Positions 30,432-38,839 of a DNA stretch of 41,458 nt are shown here, one piece after another. Under the pieces are notes generated by a model. It ran no database searches. It worked only from the letters and a program-made list of their open reading frames with translations, and was not told the DNA's origin. The stretch is from positions 1-41,458 of the IMG/VR virus record IMGVR_UViG_3300045257_000156; one strand, 5' to 3'. How positions within the stretch are numbered: the first letter of the stretch is position 1; each line of letters starts with the position of its first letter. The translations under genes were made by a program, and so were the position numbers. The DNA is from a virus.

Positions 30432-31756
30432 TGGCCGATCCCTCGGATGTCATGGGCCTTCAGGGCAGCTATGGTGCCCAAGCTGTCACGCAAGGGCTGC
30501 GGCAGCGGATCATCGACCAACTGAATCAGCAGCAGCAGATCCAGAACATGGACTTGCAGCGGCAGAGTGCCGCCCAGCACGCGGCGGAATTTGCGCAAAA
30601 TCAGCAGGACCGCCAAGCCGCCGCCGCTGAGACTCGTCAGAAGAATCTCGAGAGCGCGGCGGAGCACGCGGCCAGTACCTACAGTCCGGGGCAAAGCCTG
30701 ACGCCCATCAATGCGCGCAATCTGCGCATGACCTCGCAGGCGTCGAATGTGAACGACGGCGGCGCGGATAATCCCGCGCTCGCGCAGCCGCCGGCGTCGA
30801 TCATGAGCCAAGGCGGTGAACAACCCGACATTCAGCCTGGGAGCCAACCAGGAGCGGTGTGGAGTGGAACGGATGCCCAGCGCACCGCACAAAAGCAAGA
30901 GGCGGGATTGCAGGCGATGGGGAACGATCCCAGCACCCCGGACAACATCAAGCAATGGATCCGGTTGCGCGGGAACTTGGTGAAGGGCGAGAATCCGCCG
31001 CCTGCGGGACTCTTCGACAACCCGAACAAGGCGGGCGCGAAAAACATCCCGGTCCACACTGTGGAAAACGGCGTGCCGGTGGTCAAGTACCTCTCGCAAG
31101 AGGACGTCGCGAATCAGACGTATCCGGAGTATCAAGCGCCGAAGGAAGCCAAGCTGCCGACTGAACACTACCAACTCCAGCCCGTGATCGATCCAGCCAC
31201 GGGCGCGCAGACTGGGCAGTACAAAGGCTTCAACACGACGACGAATCGGTTTGAAACGGTCGGGGGCGATCTTCCAGGCGCCACGAAAGCCGCGCCGGGA
31301 GCACAGCAGGCGGCGACGTGGGACGCGAAAAAGACGGATGCGGTCGGCGTGATCGACCAGGTCGACAAGGCGATTGACGAGGCGAAGGACCTGATTGGCC
31401 CTGGAGCGGGTCGCTATGCCTCGTTCCAACAGATCATCGGCAGCACCGACCCGAAGGTGTCGGCCCTCAAAACGAAGCTGCTCGGCATGAAGGCCAAAGT
31501 GGCGAGTGCGATGACGCCCGCGAATCGGCAACCGAGCGCCGCGCTGATGCAGCAGATGGATGAACTGCTCGGCACGCAAGTCACGGGCGAGGACCAGCAC
31601 GCGGCCACGAAAGCCTTTCGGGAGATCATCGGCCCGCCGCAACGACGCGCGAATGACAACACGGTGGTGTTTGCGCGGGACGCTTCGGGCAAGCTCCATC
31701 AAGGCACGGCGGGCACGCCCCTCCCGGCCGGGTGGACCTTGGAGCCGAAACGCTAA
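30431..31756 (+). CDS. Candidate internal virion protein with coiled coil (441 aa)
   Basis: N-terminal Gln-rich coiled coil (LRQRIIDQLNQQQQIQNMDL to about residue 75), a disordered middle, and a helical C-terminal region (GVIDQVDKAIDEAKDLIGPG). ATG at 30431; a GTG one codon earlier overlaps the upstream stop. No enzyme motif. Probably enters the cell with DNA or packs inside the head, by analogy of position. Confidence 0.6.
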   Translation: MADPSDVMGLQGSYGAQAVTQGLRQRIIDQLNQQQQIQNMDLQRQSAAQHAAEFAQNQQDRQAAAAETRQKNLESAAEHAASTYSPGQSLTPINARNLRMTSQASNVNDGGADNPALAQPPASIMSQGGEQPDIQPGSQPGAVWSGTDAQRTAQKQEAGLQAMGNDPSTPDNIKQWIRLRGNLVKGENPPPAGLFDNPNKAGAKNIPVHTVENGVPVVKYLSQEDVANQTYPEYQAPKEAKLPTEHYQLQPVIDPATGAQTGQYKGFNTTTNRFETVGGDLPGATKAAPGAQQAATWDAKKTDAVGVIDQVDKAIDEAKDLIGPGAGRYASFQQIIGSTDPKVSALKTKLLGMKAKVASAMTPANRQPSAALMQQMDELLGTQVTGEDQHAATKAFREIIGPPQRRANDNTVVFARDASGKLHQGTAGTPLPAGWTLEPKR

Positions 31757-33036
31757 TGCCGCAGGGATGGACGCCGGTCGCGGAACCCACGGGCTGGACG
31801 CCGGTCGCGGATCAACCGCTGTCGGATGAACAGGTCAAGGCTGGTCTTGCAGCGGGCCAAGGCGACACGATCACGTCAGACGCGAAGGCGCAGGAGGGTC
31901 CGGTCAGTCGGTTCATGGGGAACGTGGCGAAGCATTCCAATGACCCTGGCGTGAATACCGCCGTGATGGCGATGGGCGCATTCGGCCCAGCCATCGCGGA
32001 AGGTGCGGCCAGTCGGCTCGCGCAGGGGGCTCGCGCCATTCAACTCCCGTCAGCTATGGAAGCGACAGGGGGAGCTATCACGAAAGCGAGTGTTAACGCG
32101 CAAAACTCCTCGCTACTTGCTGGTGCCCTTACCGCCGCGACGAGCCGGCGTCCGTTGCTCGGGGCGGTCGTTGGAGGTGCTCCCTACGTGGGCGAGTACG
32201 CGGGAAAAGCCCTCAGCGGTGCGGGCCGTTTGCTCGGTCGAATGATCGCGCCGAGTGAGAGCGCGACCGCTGATGCGCTGCGCCCATCCTCTGTAGCCAC
32301 GCCGTCGGCCTCGGGGCTTACGCCAGCCGAGCAGACGATGCTCGATCAGATCACGGCGAACAATGCGCGCCTGGACGCGAAACCCGCGCCGCTCAAGGGC
32401 ACGCTCCGGATGAAGCCTCCAGAACCGCCCGTGTCCTCGCCCGCGCATCCGCCGTTACAGGTTGATGCCTCCGCGCTCCCAGACGTCCCCGCCACATTCG
32501 GCCCTGACGCGTACACCGCAGACCGACGCGTCACGACGGGACAAGGCCCTGGCGGAATCGATCGGCGCTCGATGACACCGATGGAAGCGGTTCAGCAAGC
32601 CTTGAGACAGGACCCGAGTCTAGCCCAGCGGGCGGATGCGATGAAAGCGGGCGGCGTTCACTTTCCCGCGAGTGGAACGCCGATCTTGGATGCCGCGACG
32701 AGGTTTTCGACCGGACGACCCATGACTGGTGAGGCTCCTGTCGCCAAGGTGCCAATTGCGGATATCGCGACGAAGTCCGGAAAGGACATCGCCCCGTGGT
32801 CGCCAGAGTTTACAGGGAACGATCTGTCAGAGGTTGGACTGAACCCGCAGGCGCGCGGCCGGATCACAGGGATGCGGCCGGACGTGAAACAGCAATTGAT
32901 GGCAAACCGGGCCGCGCGACACGGGGCATATCAGACGAACAAGGGCATGGATGCAACGGCGCGCGCCGCGACTGGGGCGCCGACTAGTGAAGAGATCCTG
33001 CGGGCTGCACTGGCATTTGAGCAGGCGAAGCAGTGA
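31756..33036 (+). CDS. Candidate internal virion protein with GWTPVA repeats (426 aa)
   Basis: The N-terminus has two copies of GWTPVA (MPQGWTPVAEPTGWTPVADQ). An Ala/Gly-rich, mildly hydrophobic stretch (SSLLAGALTAATSRRPLLGA) around residues 115-150 could interact with membranes. The C-terminal half is disordered then helical. The start overlaps the previous stop (TAATG). Ejection role inferred. Confidence 0.55.
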   Translation: MPQGWTPVAEPTGWTPVADQPLSDEQVKAGLAAGQGDTITSDAKAQEGPVSRFMGNVAKHSNDPGVNTAVMAMGAFGPAIAEGAASRLAQGARAIQLPSAMEATGGAITKASVNAQNSSLLAGALTAATSRRPLLGAVVGGAPYVGEYAGKALSGAGRLLGRMIAPSESATADALRPSSVATPSASGLTPAEQTMLDQITANNARLDAKPAPLKGTLRMKPPEPPVSSPAHPPLQVDASALPDVPATFGPDAYTADRRVTTGQGPGGIDRRSMTPMEAVQQALRQDPSLAQRADAMKAGGVHFPASGTPILDAATRFSTGRPMTGEAPVAKVPIADIATKSGKDIAPWSPEFTGNDLSEVGLNPQARGRITGMRPDVKQQLMANRAARHGAYQTNKGMDATARAATGAPTSEEILRAALAFEQAKQ

Positions 33037-33235
33037 CGGGATGGATCACGCGATACGCGGCAAGCGTGAGTTCAGCGATGAGGCGCTGTTCCTCGCTTTC
33101 AGGGACATCCGGCACAAGAACCCAGCGATATCCCGCAGGGGTGATGGGTTGGGCAGCGGCGCGAATCTCCCGACGAATCTCGCGCCACAGCAACCAGCCC
33201 AGCGCGCAGGACACCAGCGTCGTCAATATCGGCAT
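32984..33235 (-). CDS. Possible minus-strand small membrane protein (83 aa)
   Basis: Right to left the frame begins with a membrane anchor (MPILTTLVSCALGWLLWREI), then a basic stretch, then a soluble part (YRWVLVPDVPESEEQRLIAE). The composition is protein-like, AGAGG lies just before the ATG, and the + strand offers nothing between 33037 and 33280. It overlaps the end of the previous gene by 53 bases. If real it is the only non-HNH minus-strand gene. Confidence 0.5.
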   Translation of the reverse strand: MPILTTLVSCALGWLLWREIRREIRAAAQPITPAGYRWVLVPDVPESEEQRLIAELTLAAYRVIHPVTASPAQMPVQPAGSLH

Positions 33236-33312
33236 ACCTCTACCCTACAGGCTCCGGTCCAGCTTAGCGAGGAAAATCACATGACCCCGCGCGAATGTGT
33301 GCAGAACTGCTC

Positions 33313-33522
33313 ATGACCTTGGACTTCACCACGCCGAACCGCGTCACGGTCCCGGTGATCGATCGCCGGAAGACGCGCCGGCCGCACGCTGTCAACACGT
33401 TGGTCTGTCGCTGGTGTTTTCAGTCTGGGGCGCATCGGCACGCCGCGGACTGCTTACGGGCACTGGAGCGCAGCATTTACCGAGACGAACGGGACGCCGC
33501 AAGAGAACGAAGGGTCCTATGA
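33313..33522 (+). CDS. Small Cys/His protein (69 aa)
   Basis: Basic N-terminus (RVTVPVIDRRKTRRPHAVN), then CRWCFQSGAHRHAADC, a zinc-site pattern. An 11-codon frame at 33281-33316 (MTPRECVQNCS) with GAGGAAA in front ends in an ATGA overlap with this start and may act as a translational leader. Function unknown. Confidence 0.55.
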   Translation: MTLDFTTPNRVTVPVIDRRKTRRPHAVNTLVCRWCFQSGAHRHAADCLRALERSIYRDERDAARERRVL

Positions 33523-33776
33523 AACATGTTTTTGATGTCATTCGCGCCCACCCGGCCACGTTCCTGAACTTGGTCAGCACCTTCGCGGCCCATCCCGAAG
33601 CGGTCCCCGCGCTGGCCACCCTGCTTGAAACCGGGGACATCCTCGGCTTTGCGAAGGCCCATCAGGACGTGGCGATCAAGTTGTTTGTCCAACTCGCCGG
33701 GGAACTGCAGGCGCATCCGGATCTCCTGAGCTCGATGCTGGAGGCCGTGGCGGCGCATCAGACCGGAGCCGCGTAA
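33519..33776 (+). CDS. Small helical protein (85 aa)
   Basis: Almost all helix (VIRAHPATFLNLVSTFAAHP, HQDVAIKLFVQLAGELQAHP) with no membrane-spanning stretch. ATGA overlap with the upstream gene. Immediately precedes lysis-type genes. Not recognised. Confidence 0.6.
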   Translation: MKHVFDVIRAHPATFLNLVSTFAAHPEAVPALATLLETGDILGFAKAHQDVAIKLFVQLAGELQAHPDLLSSMLEAVAAHQTGAA

Positions 33777-33961
33777 TGCCGGAGCTGATTCTCGGGATTA
33801 TCGACGGCATCATCAAGCTCGCGATCGTGGTGCTCGCGGGCATTCCCCCGGAGATTCGCGCGCAACGGGAAGCGGAGTTCCAGGCGGATCTCGACTGGTG
33901 GCGCAAGGTGCTGAATCTGTACGTGCCAAATTTGCCGGCGCCGCCGCCGAAAGTCCCATGA
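33776..33961 (+). CDS. Holin-like small membrane protein (61 aa)
   Basis: One hydrophobic N-terminal segment (LILGIIDGIIKLAIVVLAGI) followed by a charged helix and Pro-rich tail. Sits directly before the SleB-like hydrolase and overlaps it, which is where holins are often found. One of several holin candidates in this genome. Confidence 0.5.
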   Translation: MPELILGIIDGIIKLAIVVLAGIPPEIRAQREAEFQADLDWWRKVLNLYVPNLPAPPPKVP

Positions 33962-34380
33962 CCGATCTAGAAGCCCTGTCCCTCGTGATCTACGGCGAGT
34001 CCCGTGGAGAAGTCATCGAAGGCAAGCTCGGGGTAGCCGCGGCGATCCGCAACCGCGTGCTGGAAGAATACCGCGGGGCCAAGAGTTACCTGGAAGTCTG
34101 TACCGCCCACGCCCAATTCTCTGCCTGGACTGAGGAAGCGGCGTCGATGGCCGACGCGAAAGCGCGCATGGAAAGCTCCTCGCGGCACATCGACGATCCG
34201 ACGCTGGATCTCTGTCAACAGATTGCCGCCGCGACGATCGCGGGGACGCTGCCCGATTGCACCAAAGGGGCGACCCACTACATTACGACGGAGCTGTACC
34301 ACCGGGCGCCTCCGTCGTGGGCGCGGAATGCGACACCGCTCTGCACCCTTGGCAACCAGACCTTTTTCCATGTTTCCTAA
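33958..34380 (+). CDS. SleB-like cell wall hydrolase (endolysin candidate, 140 aa)
   Basis: Hydrolase_2/SleB type lytic enzyme acting on peptidoglycan. Motifs: LVIYGESRGEVIEGKLGVAA with catalytic-type Glu14, AIRNRVLEEY, CTAHAQFSAW (48-57) and KGATHYITTEL. About the size of the isolated catalytic domain. No signal peptide, so it needs a holin to reach the wall. Confidence 0.85.
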   Translation: MTDLEALSLVIYGESRGEVIEGKLGVAAAIRNRVLEEYRGAKSYLEVCTAHAQFSAWTEEAASMADAKARMESSSRHIDDPTLDLCQQIAAATIAGTLPDCTKGATHYITTELYHRAPPSWARNATPLCTLGNQTFFHVS

Positions 34381-34391
34381 GGGTCTGCCCG

Positions 34392-34871
34392 ATGCCTCAT
34401 AAAGTCCTGCTCGGCACGGTGCTGTTCTTCCTGCTGTCGTCCACGCTCTGCGCGCAACCGGTGGCTGGAGATAGCTTGGTCCCACCTGGCTCGAGCCATC
34501 AGACGGCGGCGCTGATTGTCAGCGATGTCAGCGTGGCGATCTCGATCGCGAGCGATGCCTGGGTGAGCTGGAAGAGTCCCGATCGCAAACGGGCCTTTAT
34601 CATGCAAGGCTTCCGAGAGGGGACCGTGTTGATGTCCAGCGAGATCATCAAGCGACTCGTGCATCGCAACCGGCCCGATCTGAGCGATACGAAATCGTTC
34701 TGGAGTGAGCATACGGCGTTCTCCGCTTCGGCACTCAGAGGGCCACGGTTGGCGTTCGTGGTCCCGCTGGTGATTGGGACGGGGGACGCGCGCGTGCTTG
34801 CGAGGAAGCACTATCTTTCAGATGTTGTTGTCGGTGGGCTTGTCGGTTTTGGGGCCAGTTTCATTCGATAG
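34392..34871 (+). CDS. PAP2-type phosphatase with signal peptide (159 aa)
   Basis: N-terminal signal or membrane anchor (MPHKVLLGTVLFFLLSSTLC). Phosphatase motifs: IKRLVHRNRP (K87, R94-P95), a modified PSGH motif as WSEHTAFSA (S105, H107), and R134-x5-H140-x3-D144 in RVLARKHYLSD. PAP2 enzymes remove phosphate from lipid phosphates such as undecaprenyl pyrophosphate. A phage copy beside the hydrolase could alter the envelope during lysis or block other phages; that is inference. It is shorter than typical. Confidence 0.7.
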   Translation: MPHKVLLGTVLFFLLSSTLCAQPVAGDSLVPPGSSHQTAALIVSDVSVAISIASDAWVSWKSPDRKRAFIMQGFREGTVLMSSEIIKRLVHRNRPDLSDTKSFWSEHTAFSASALRGPRLAFVVPLVIGTGDARVLARKHYLSDVVVGGLVGFGASFIR

Positions 34872-34882
34872 GAGCAGTGGAC

Positions 34883-35134
34883 ATGACCAACACGTTTACG
34901 CAAGTGGCCTCCGGTGGCCAGACCCTCAGTGCGATCCAGGCCGCCGCTCCGGCCTCCGCGAAGCAAGACGCCGCGCACGTCGATCGCGAGTACACCGTCA
35001 TTTGGGGCTCGGGCGCGATGATCCAGTTCAACGAAGACGCGGACGGGCAGAACCTCGATGCGTGCTTCAACCAGATCGCGACGGATCATCCAGAGTCGGC
35101 GACGCGGCACTACACCGTGATCTGGGGGAGTTGA
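34883..35134 (+). CDS. Small protein with two YTVIWGS repeats (83 aa)
   Basis: Contains REYTVIWGS in the middle and RHYTVIWGS at the very C-terminus, an exact seven-residue repeat, which suggests two small strand modules. N-terminus is Ala/Gln/Ser-rich. ATG follows GGAG at 10 bases. Function unknown. Confidence 0.65.
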   Translation: MTNTFTQVASGGQTLSAIQAAAPASAKQDAAHVDREYTVIWGSGAMIQFNEDADGQNLDACFNQIATDHPESATRHYTVIWGS

Positions 35135-35247
35135 ATGCGCGTGCTGGCTGACAGGTTCAAACTGTCTGATGGGCCGGTTCCCCACCCGGTAGGCCAGCCT
35201 ACCGCTCGGGGTTCCCACACGAGGCGTGCAAGGAGTATAGCGAAATG
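35134..35247 (+). CDS. Possible 37-aa protein over a hairpin region (weak)
   Basis: ATG overlaps the previous stop and its TGA overlaps the next start, so the junctions look real. The sequence (MRVLADRFKLSDGPVPHPV start) uses codons rare in this genome (AGG, ATA), and a strong hairpin lies inside. It may be untranslated spacer instead. Confidence 0.25.
35180..35211 (+). promoter_or_regulatory. Strong RNA hairpin between genes
   Basis: CCCC (35180-35183) and GGGG (35208-35211) enclose a perfect CGGTAGG / CCTACCG stem with a CCAG loop (35187-35204). No T-run follows, so this is more likely an mRNA processing or stability element than a terminator. Confidence 0.5.
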
Positions 35248-35520
35248 ACGAATCAACTACAGCGACTCACGGAGAACTGGCAGGGTCAGGCCCAGAACGC
35301 GCAGACGGTGGGCGTCGTGGCGCAATTGAACCAGTGGATCCCGAATACCCTGCCGAATGTCTTTCCGCAAATCCAAGTGTGGCCACTCGGCCCGGTCGCG
35401 TACTGCTACGGCCACGTTCATGTCTTTGGGTGCGAGCACGCCACGACCTGTAAGTGCGGAGTGGCCTCGCGTCCCCTGCCGGTCAAGGTTTGTCCGACGT
35501 GCGGGAAGAAGGACGAATGA
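35245..35520 (+). CDS. Zinc-ribbon protein (91 aa)
   Basis: The C-terminal third has CYGHVHVFGCEHATTCKC and VCPTCGKK, a Cys/His zinc site. The N-terminal part is helical (LTENWQGQAQNAQTVGVV). ATG follows AGGAG. Function unknown. Confidence 0.6.
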   Translation: MTNQLQRLTENWQGQAQNAQTVGVVAQLNQWIPNTLPNVFPQIQVWPLGPVAYCYGHVHVFGCEHATTCKCGVASRPLPVKVCPTCGKKDE

Positions 35521-35783
35521 CGATCGAATACTGCTCCTTCCCGGCACTCTTCCCCGGACAACCAACGTGGCTGCACGGGACGCTCGACGCGATCGACAAC
35601 GGGGATTACGTCGTGCATACGGCCACAGGGAAACTGCTGTCAATCCAGGCGGACGGCCGGTTTGAAGAGCGCGAACCGACCGCGATCGGTTCGTGGGAAC
35701 GCTGCCGACCGGATCCGAACATCAACGTCTTGCGCTACCGGACCACCGTGGTGCCGTACGCGATTCCCTATCGGGCCGCGTGA
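35517..35783 (+). CDS. Hypothetical strand-rich protein (88 aa)
   Basis: ATGA overlap upstream. Likely a small beta-barrel (TWLHGTLDAIDNGDYVVHTA, then TGKLLSIQADGRF). No metal or membrane motif. Not recognised. Confidence 0.55.
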   Translation: MTIEYCSFPALFPGQPTWLHGTLDAIDNGDYVVHTATGKLLSIQADGRFEEREPTAIGSWERCRPDPNINVLRYRTTVVPYAIPYRAA

Positions 35784-35956
35784 TGACAAAAGAGACCTGT
35801 CCAGCCTGTCGAGGCACGTGCTACGAAACCGGCGACGGACCCGGATCGCAAATCTGTCGCGTGTGTGGGGGCTTTGGGTATCTGGTCCGTAGGTCTCCTG
35901 AAGAATCACGAACGCTCCTCGAAAGTTTGAGTCGCCTGATGCCAGGGAAACCGTGA
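35783..35956 (+). CDS. DnaJ-type zinc-finger protein (57 aa)
   Basis: CPACRGTCYETG and CRVCGGFGY are the repeated Cys-x2-Cys-x-Gly-x-Gly units of a DnaJ zinc finger. Ends with a short helix and overlaps the next GTG start. One of the smallest members of this genome's zinc-ribbon set. Confidence 0.6.
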   Translation: MTKETCPACRGTCYETGDGPGSQICRVCGGFGYLVRRSPEESRTLLESLSRLMPGKP

Positions 35957-36975
35957 CAAACAGCGAACTGCTCCTCCTGCTCGACGACGCGCCCCAGCGG
36001 GTGATCACGCTGAAGCCGCGGGGACCCTTGGGGCCGATGGATCCCGATGCGGACGGCTGTATGGCGCATCATGATCTCCCAGCCAATGCGCTGGCGGAAC
36101 TGGCCAAGGGGCGGGACAATCGGCGGTATCTGCGCGCGAACTTCTTCAGCGTGAGCGTACCCGGCCTCTCGTTCGTACCGGGCGGCAGCTCCGAGCGCCA
36201 TGACTTGTTCATGACGTGGTTCCTGCACCGGTACAACCCCGTTGAACAATTGCTGGCGTGTCAGACTTATGCGGAACGCGGGTACGTGGATTTCCTGCTG
36301 ATGATTGCGGATATGCAACGCGACGGCCTCTCGACGGCGGCCATCGTGGAACTCGCGCTGTTCGTGCAGTCGTTTGGGTTACGGGTGGTGGCCTCGCTGG
36401 GGTCGAAGGACATCAGCCCGAAAGATGACCGCGTGGACGGCTGGCCGATGCAGCAAGCCCTGCCGGTGCTTGAGGCGTTGATCGCCGCCCGCGCGGTCGA
36501 CAAAGCGATCGTCGGTTTCGAATTTTCGCTTTGGAACGATCCGCGCAATACCCAGAGCATTATCGACCTGTTCGCCTCGGTGTGTACGCCGGCGGATGTG
36601 TGGCTCTATATGCACTTCGCCAGCGATGGCGACTGGTGGTCGACCGATGCGAACCGGCGCGACTTCTGGCGCAAGCAAGCCGGAAAACTCCGTGGCGTGA
36701 TGAAGCAGCACGATCCGTGGAATGAATCGGTCGCGCTCATGCAAGCGCGGATTCACGAGGAACAGGTCATCTTTGCCGAGATCGGCGCGGTCGATGCGAA
36801 CGGACCGTTCGATGTCATCGCGTGCGAGTACGCCGCCATGCGGCAATTTCCGACGTACCAGTGGTCTGAGGATCGCGGCGATATGGTGGGGTACGAGCTG
36901 CTTTGCACACCTGGCGATCTGCCAATCATGGGCTTCGGAGGCGGTGCCCGCTATCCCGATGGACGGGTGCTGTAA
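35953..36975 (+). CDS. TIM-barrel glycoside-hydrolase-like phage protein (340 aa)
   Basis: GTG start overlapping the upstream stop (GTGA). Contains RRYLRANFFSVSVPGLSFVP, FLHRYNPVEQLLACQTYAER, GFEFSLWNDPRN and PIMGFGGGARYPDG, a pattern shared by phage proteins thought to have a TIM-barrel carbohydrate-active fold. Alternating strand and helix segments fit. Acidic residues such as in VGFEFSLWND and VIACEYAAM could be catalytic. It may depolymerise host surface polysaccharide; activity not proven. Confidence 0.6.
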   Translation: MTNSELLLLLDDAPQRVITLKPRGPLGPMDPDADGCMAHHDLPANALAELAKGRDNRRYLRANFFSVSVPGLSFVPGGSSERHDLFMTWFLHRYNPVEQLLACQTYAERGYVDFLLMIADMQRDGLSTAAIVELALFVQSFGLRVVASLGSKDISPKDDRVDGWPMQQALPVLEALIAARAVDKAIVGFEFSLWNDPRNTQSIIDLFASVCTPADVWLYMHFASDGDWWSTDANRRDFWRKQAGKLRGVMKQHDPWNESVALMQARIHEEQVIFAEIGAVDANGPFDVIACEYAAMRQFPTYQWSEDRGDMVGYELLCTPGDLPIMGFGGGARYPDGRVL

Positions 36976-36978
36976 TCC

Positions 36979-37218
36979 ATGACGGCTGACTTTCCGAACC
37001 CGTTGCGCGCCCATGTCATCAAGGCGATCAGTGATCTCGACGAGGAGCAATTTCTCTCGCTCGTGGTGACGATCACGCCGTATGTCAAAGTCCGCGGGGG
37101 GTTTGTGAATCAGGTCCGACTGGGGACGCTCGACACGGTGTGCCGGGAGTATTTGCAGCGGGATAGTCGGGTGGTGGAGCGGCGGGTCGTGGAACGTCGA
37201 GAGGAGGATGGCGCATGA
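36979..37218 (+). CDS. Small hypothetical protein (79 aa)
   Basis: Helical and basic at the C-terminus, which ends in two near copies of RRVVERR (VVERRVVERREEDGA). No membrane segment. ATGA overlap with the following membrane-protein gene. Not recognised. Confidence 0.6.
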   Translation: MTADFPNPLRAHVIKAISDLDEEQFLSLVVTITPYVKVRGGFVNQVRLGTLDTVCREYLQRDSRVVERRVVERREEDGA

Positions 37219-37697
37219 ACCTCACGGCCGCGCAGGGCTGGGTGTTGATCATCGTGACGATTGGCGGGCAGATTCTTGCCATCATGGGCCTGTACTACAA
37301 CTCCAAGCGAGGCACGGAGATCAAGGCGACGGTGGCGGCCGTGGCCGACAAGGCCGATCTCGCGGCCCAGCAAGCGACGACCGCCGTGTCGGTGGCCGTG
37401 GATCATGCCGCGCACGTCGAGGACAAGCTCAACGACATCGCGGCCACCTCGACGACGGTCATGAAGAACACCAACGGGCACCTGGATACGCTACGGAACG
37501 AGCTGCAAGGGACGCGGGACACGATTGCGATCCTGACGAACCTGCTCACGCTCAAAGGCGTGCAGATGCGAAAGGATGATTTCGAGCCGAAGCGCGCGAC
37601 GGATGCGGCGCCCGTCAAGGTGCAGATTGCGAACGTCGAGCCGATTGCGGTCACAACGCAGGGGCCGCTCTCCGATCCGTCGAAAGGGCTGGTCTAG
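37215..37697 (+). CDS. Membrane-anchored coiled-coil protein (160 aa), holin or spanin candidate
   Basis: One N-terminal membrane span (GWVLIIVTIGGQILAIMGLY) then a long helical region (VAAVADKADLAAQQATTAVS to about residue 115) and a disordered tail. Such layout fits an inner-membrane spanin or structural membrane protein near lysis genes. No further evidence. Confidence 0.55.
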   Translation: MNLTAAQGWVLIIVTIGGQILAIMGLYYNSKRGTEIKATVAAVADKADLAAQQATTAVSVAVDHAAHVEDKLNDIAATSTTVMKNTNGHLDTLRNELQGTRDTIAILTNLLTLKGVQMRKDDFEPKRATDAAPVKVQIANVEPIAVTTQGPLSDPSKGLV

Positions 37698-37699
37698 CC

Positions 37700-37825
37700 A
37701 TGACCGAGGACTGGTATTCCCGCGGCGTGGCGCTCTGGCTGCTGCTCCTGACGGCCCTCGTGCTGTTCCTCAGTGCGATCTATGCGGGCTTCGTGGGACT
37801 GGCGCGGCAAGGACGGGTGGTGTGA
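37700..37825 (+). CDS. Small membrane protein (41 aa)
   Basis: A single span (WLLLLTALVLFLSAIYAGFV) with a short basic tail (LARQGRVV). Overlaps the next gene by GTGA. Holin-like in size; function unknown. Confidence 0.55.
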   Translation: MTEDWYSRGVALWLLLLTALVLFLSAIYAGFVGLARQGRVV

Positions 37826-38019
37826 GCAACTGGACGGACGCGAAGGGCCGCAGTTGTCCTGAACGGCGCGCGCCCGATCCGACCGCCGCGTCGATTCGCA
37901 AAGGGATGGAGGAAACGATCCGCGAACTGAAAGCGACGCTCGCCGATCGGGACGCGGTGCTGGCCCATGTCCGAAACCAACTGCGGACGCTGCTGGATTC
38001 GCTGGCGCTGGTGAAGTGA
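37822..38019 (+). CDS. Small helical protein (65 aa)
   Basis: GTG start overlapping the upstream stop. The last 40 residues are one helix (EETIRELKATLADRDAVLAH) with coiled-coil spacing. Not recognised. Confidence 0.55.
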   Translation: MSNWTDAKGRSCPERRAPDPTAASIRKGMEETIRELKATLADRDAVLAHVRNQLRTLLDSLALVK

Positions 38020-38238
38020 ATGGCGCGCGATACGGGAGGGACCATGACAGGCTGGGAATGTCCGAAGTGCGGACGCTGCTACGGGCCGTCGGTCACGCAA
38101 TGTGCGTGGTGTGGGCCGGTGACGGCGGTGACGGGAACTGTTACCACGACCTATGCCTGCACCTGTGGCACATCGATTCGGTGCCCGACTCATCAACTGC
38201 CGCACACGTTCATCGTGCTAGGCGCGCGACAGAGCTGA
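38020..38238 (+). CDS. Zinc-ribbon protein (72 aa)
   Basis: CPKCGRCYG, CAWCGP and CTCGTSIRC give three Cys pairs. Starts directly after the upstream stop. Overlaps another Cys-rich gene. Function unknown. Confidence 0.6.
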   Translation: MARDTGGTMTGWECPKCGRCYGPSVTQCAWCGPVTAVTGTVTTTYACTCGTSIRCPTHQLPHTFIVLGARQS

Positions 38239-38426
38239 TGGCGCGCAAACCGCTGCATCCGCTGTCGATCTTTCCGCCACGAGACTGGCACACGCATCGA
38301 TGCCCGTCTGGGTTCGCTGCCTGTCCGCTCAAAGGCGGCTGGGTGTGTCCAGAGCGGGAGTGCCGCCGGGACACCCTGCGGATGTGCGAGGCGTGCTGGG
38401 CGCACCGCGACAAGGCGGCGCGATGA
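38238..38426 (+). CDS. Cys-rich protein (62 aa)
   Basis: CPSGFAACPLKGGWVCPERE and CEACWAHRDK carry six cysteines, enough for one or two zinc sites. Single-base overlap with the previous gene. Function unknown. Confidence 0.6.
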   Translation: MARKPLHPLSIFPPRDWHTHRCPSGFAACPLKGGWVCPERECRRDTLRMCEACWAHRDKAAR

Positions 38427-38432
38427 TCGATC

Positions 38433-38624
38433 ATGGCGGCGGATCATTTCACGCGCTTGCGGGAGTTGTATCGCCGCTTCGTGGCCCTCGGCGGGTTTCG
38501 ATCGGATCACAAACGCATTCCGACGCCGCAAGCCGAGCTGCGAAAGCTGGAGCAGCAGATCCGCGCGGAAGCGGATGCAATCGCGGCAGAGCAAGCAGCG
38601 GCTAAACAGAAAAAGGAGCAGTGA
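38433..38624 (+). CDS. Small coiled-coil protein (63 aa)
   Basis: Helical throughout (HFTRLRELYRRFVALGGF, then AELRKLEQQIRAEADAIAAE) with a lysine-rich end. No cysteines. Overlaps the next start by one base. Not recognised. Confidence 0.55.
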   Translation: MAADHFTRLRELYRRFVALGGFRSDHKRIPTPQAELRKLEQQIRAEADAIAAEQAAAKQKKEQ

Positions 38625-38839
38625 TGGACCTGATTGGCATTCTCATCGCGTTGATCATCATCGGCCTCGTCTTCTGGGCCGCTCGTGCCCTCCTGGCCGC
38701 CTTTGCTATTGGTGAGCCGATCGCCACGGTGGTGCAGGTGCTGCTCGTCGTGTTCGTGATTCTGTTCCTCGTGCAGAGCCTACGGGGTGGAGGAAACCTC
38801 GGCATCGGCCTTGGGAGTCCCGTGCTGCGGACGCGCTAA
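38624..38839 (+). CDS. Two-span membrane protein, Thivi_2564-like (71 aa)
   Basis: Two hydrophobic segments (MDLIGILIALIIIGLVFWAA and VVQVLLVVFVILFLVQSL) with a short hairpin. The order MDLIxxxxxLIxxGxxxW then VVxxxLxxFL resembles the Thivi_2564 family. It could act as a class II holin. Start at ATG 38624 (GTG at 38621 is in frame). Confidence 0.65.
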   Translation: MDLIGILIALIIIGLVFWAARALLAAFAIGEPIATVVQVLLVVFVILFLVQSLRGGGNLGIGLGSPVLRTR

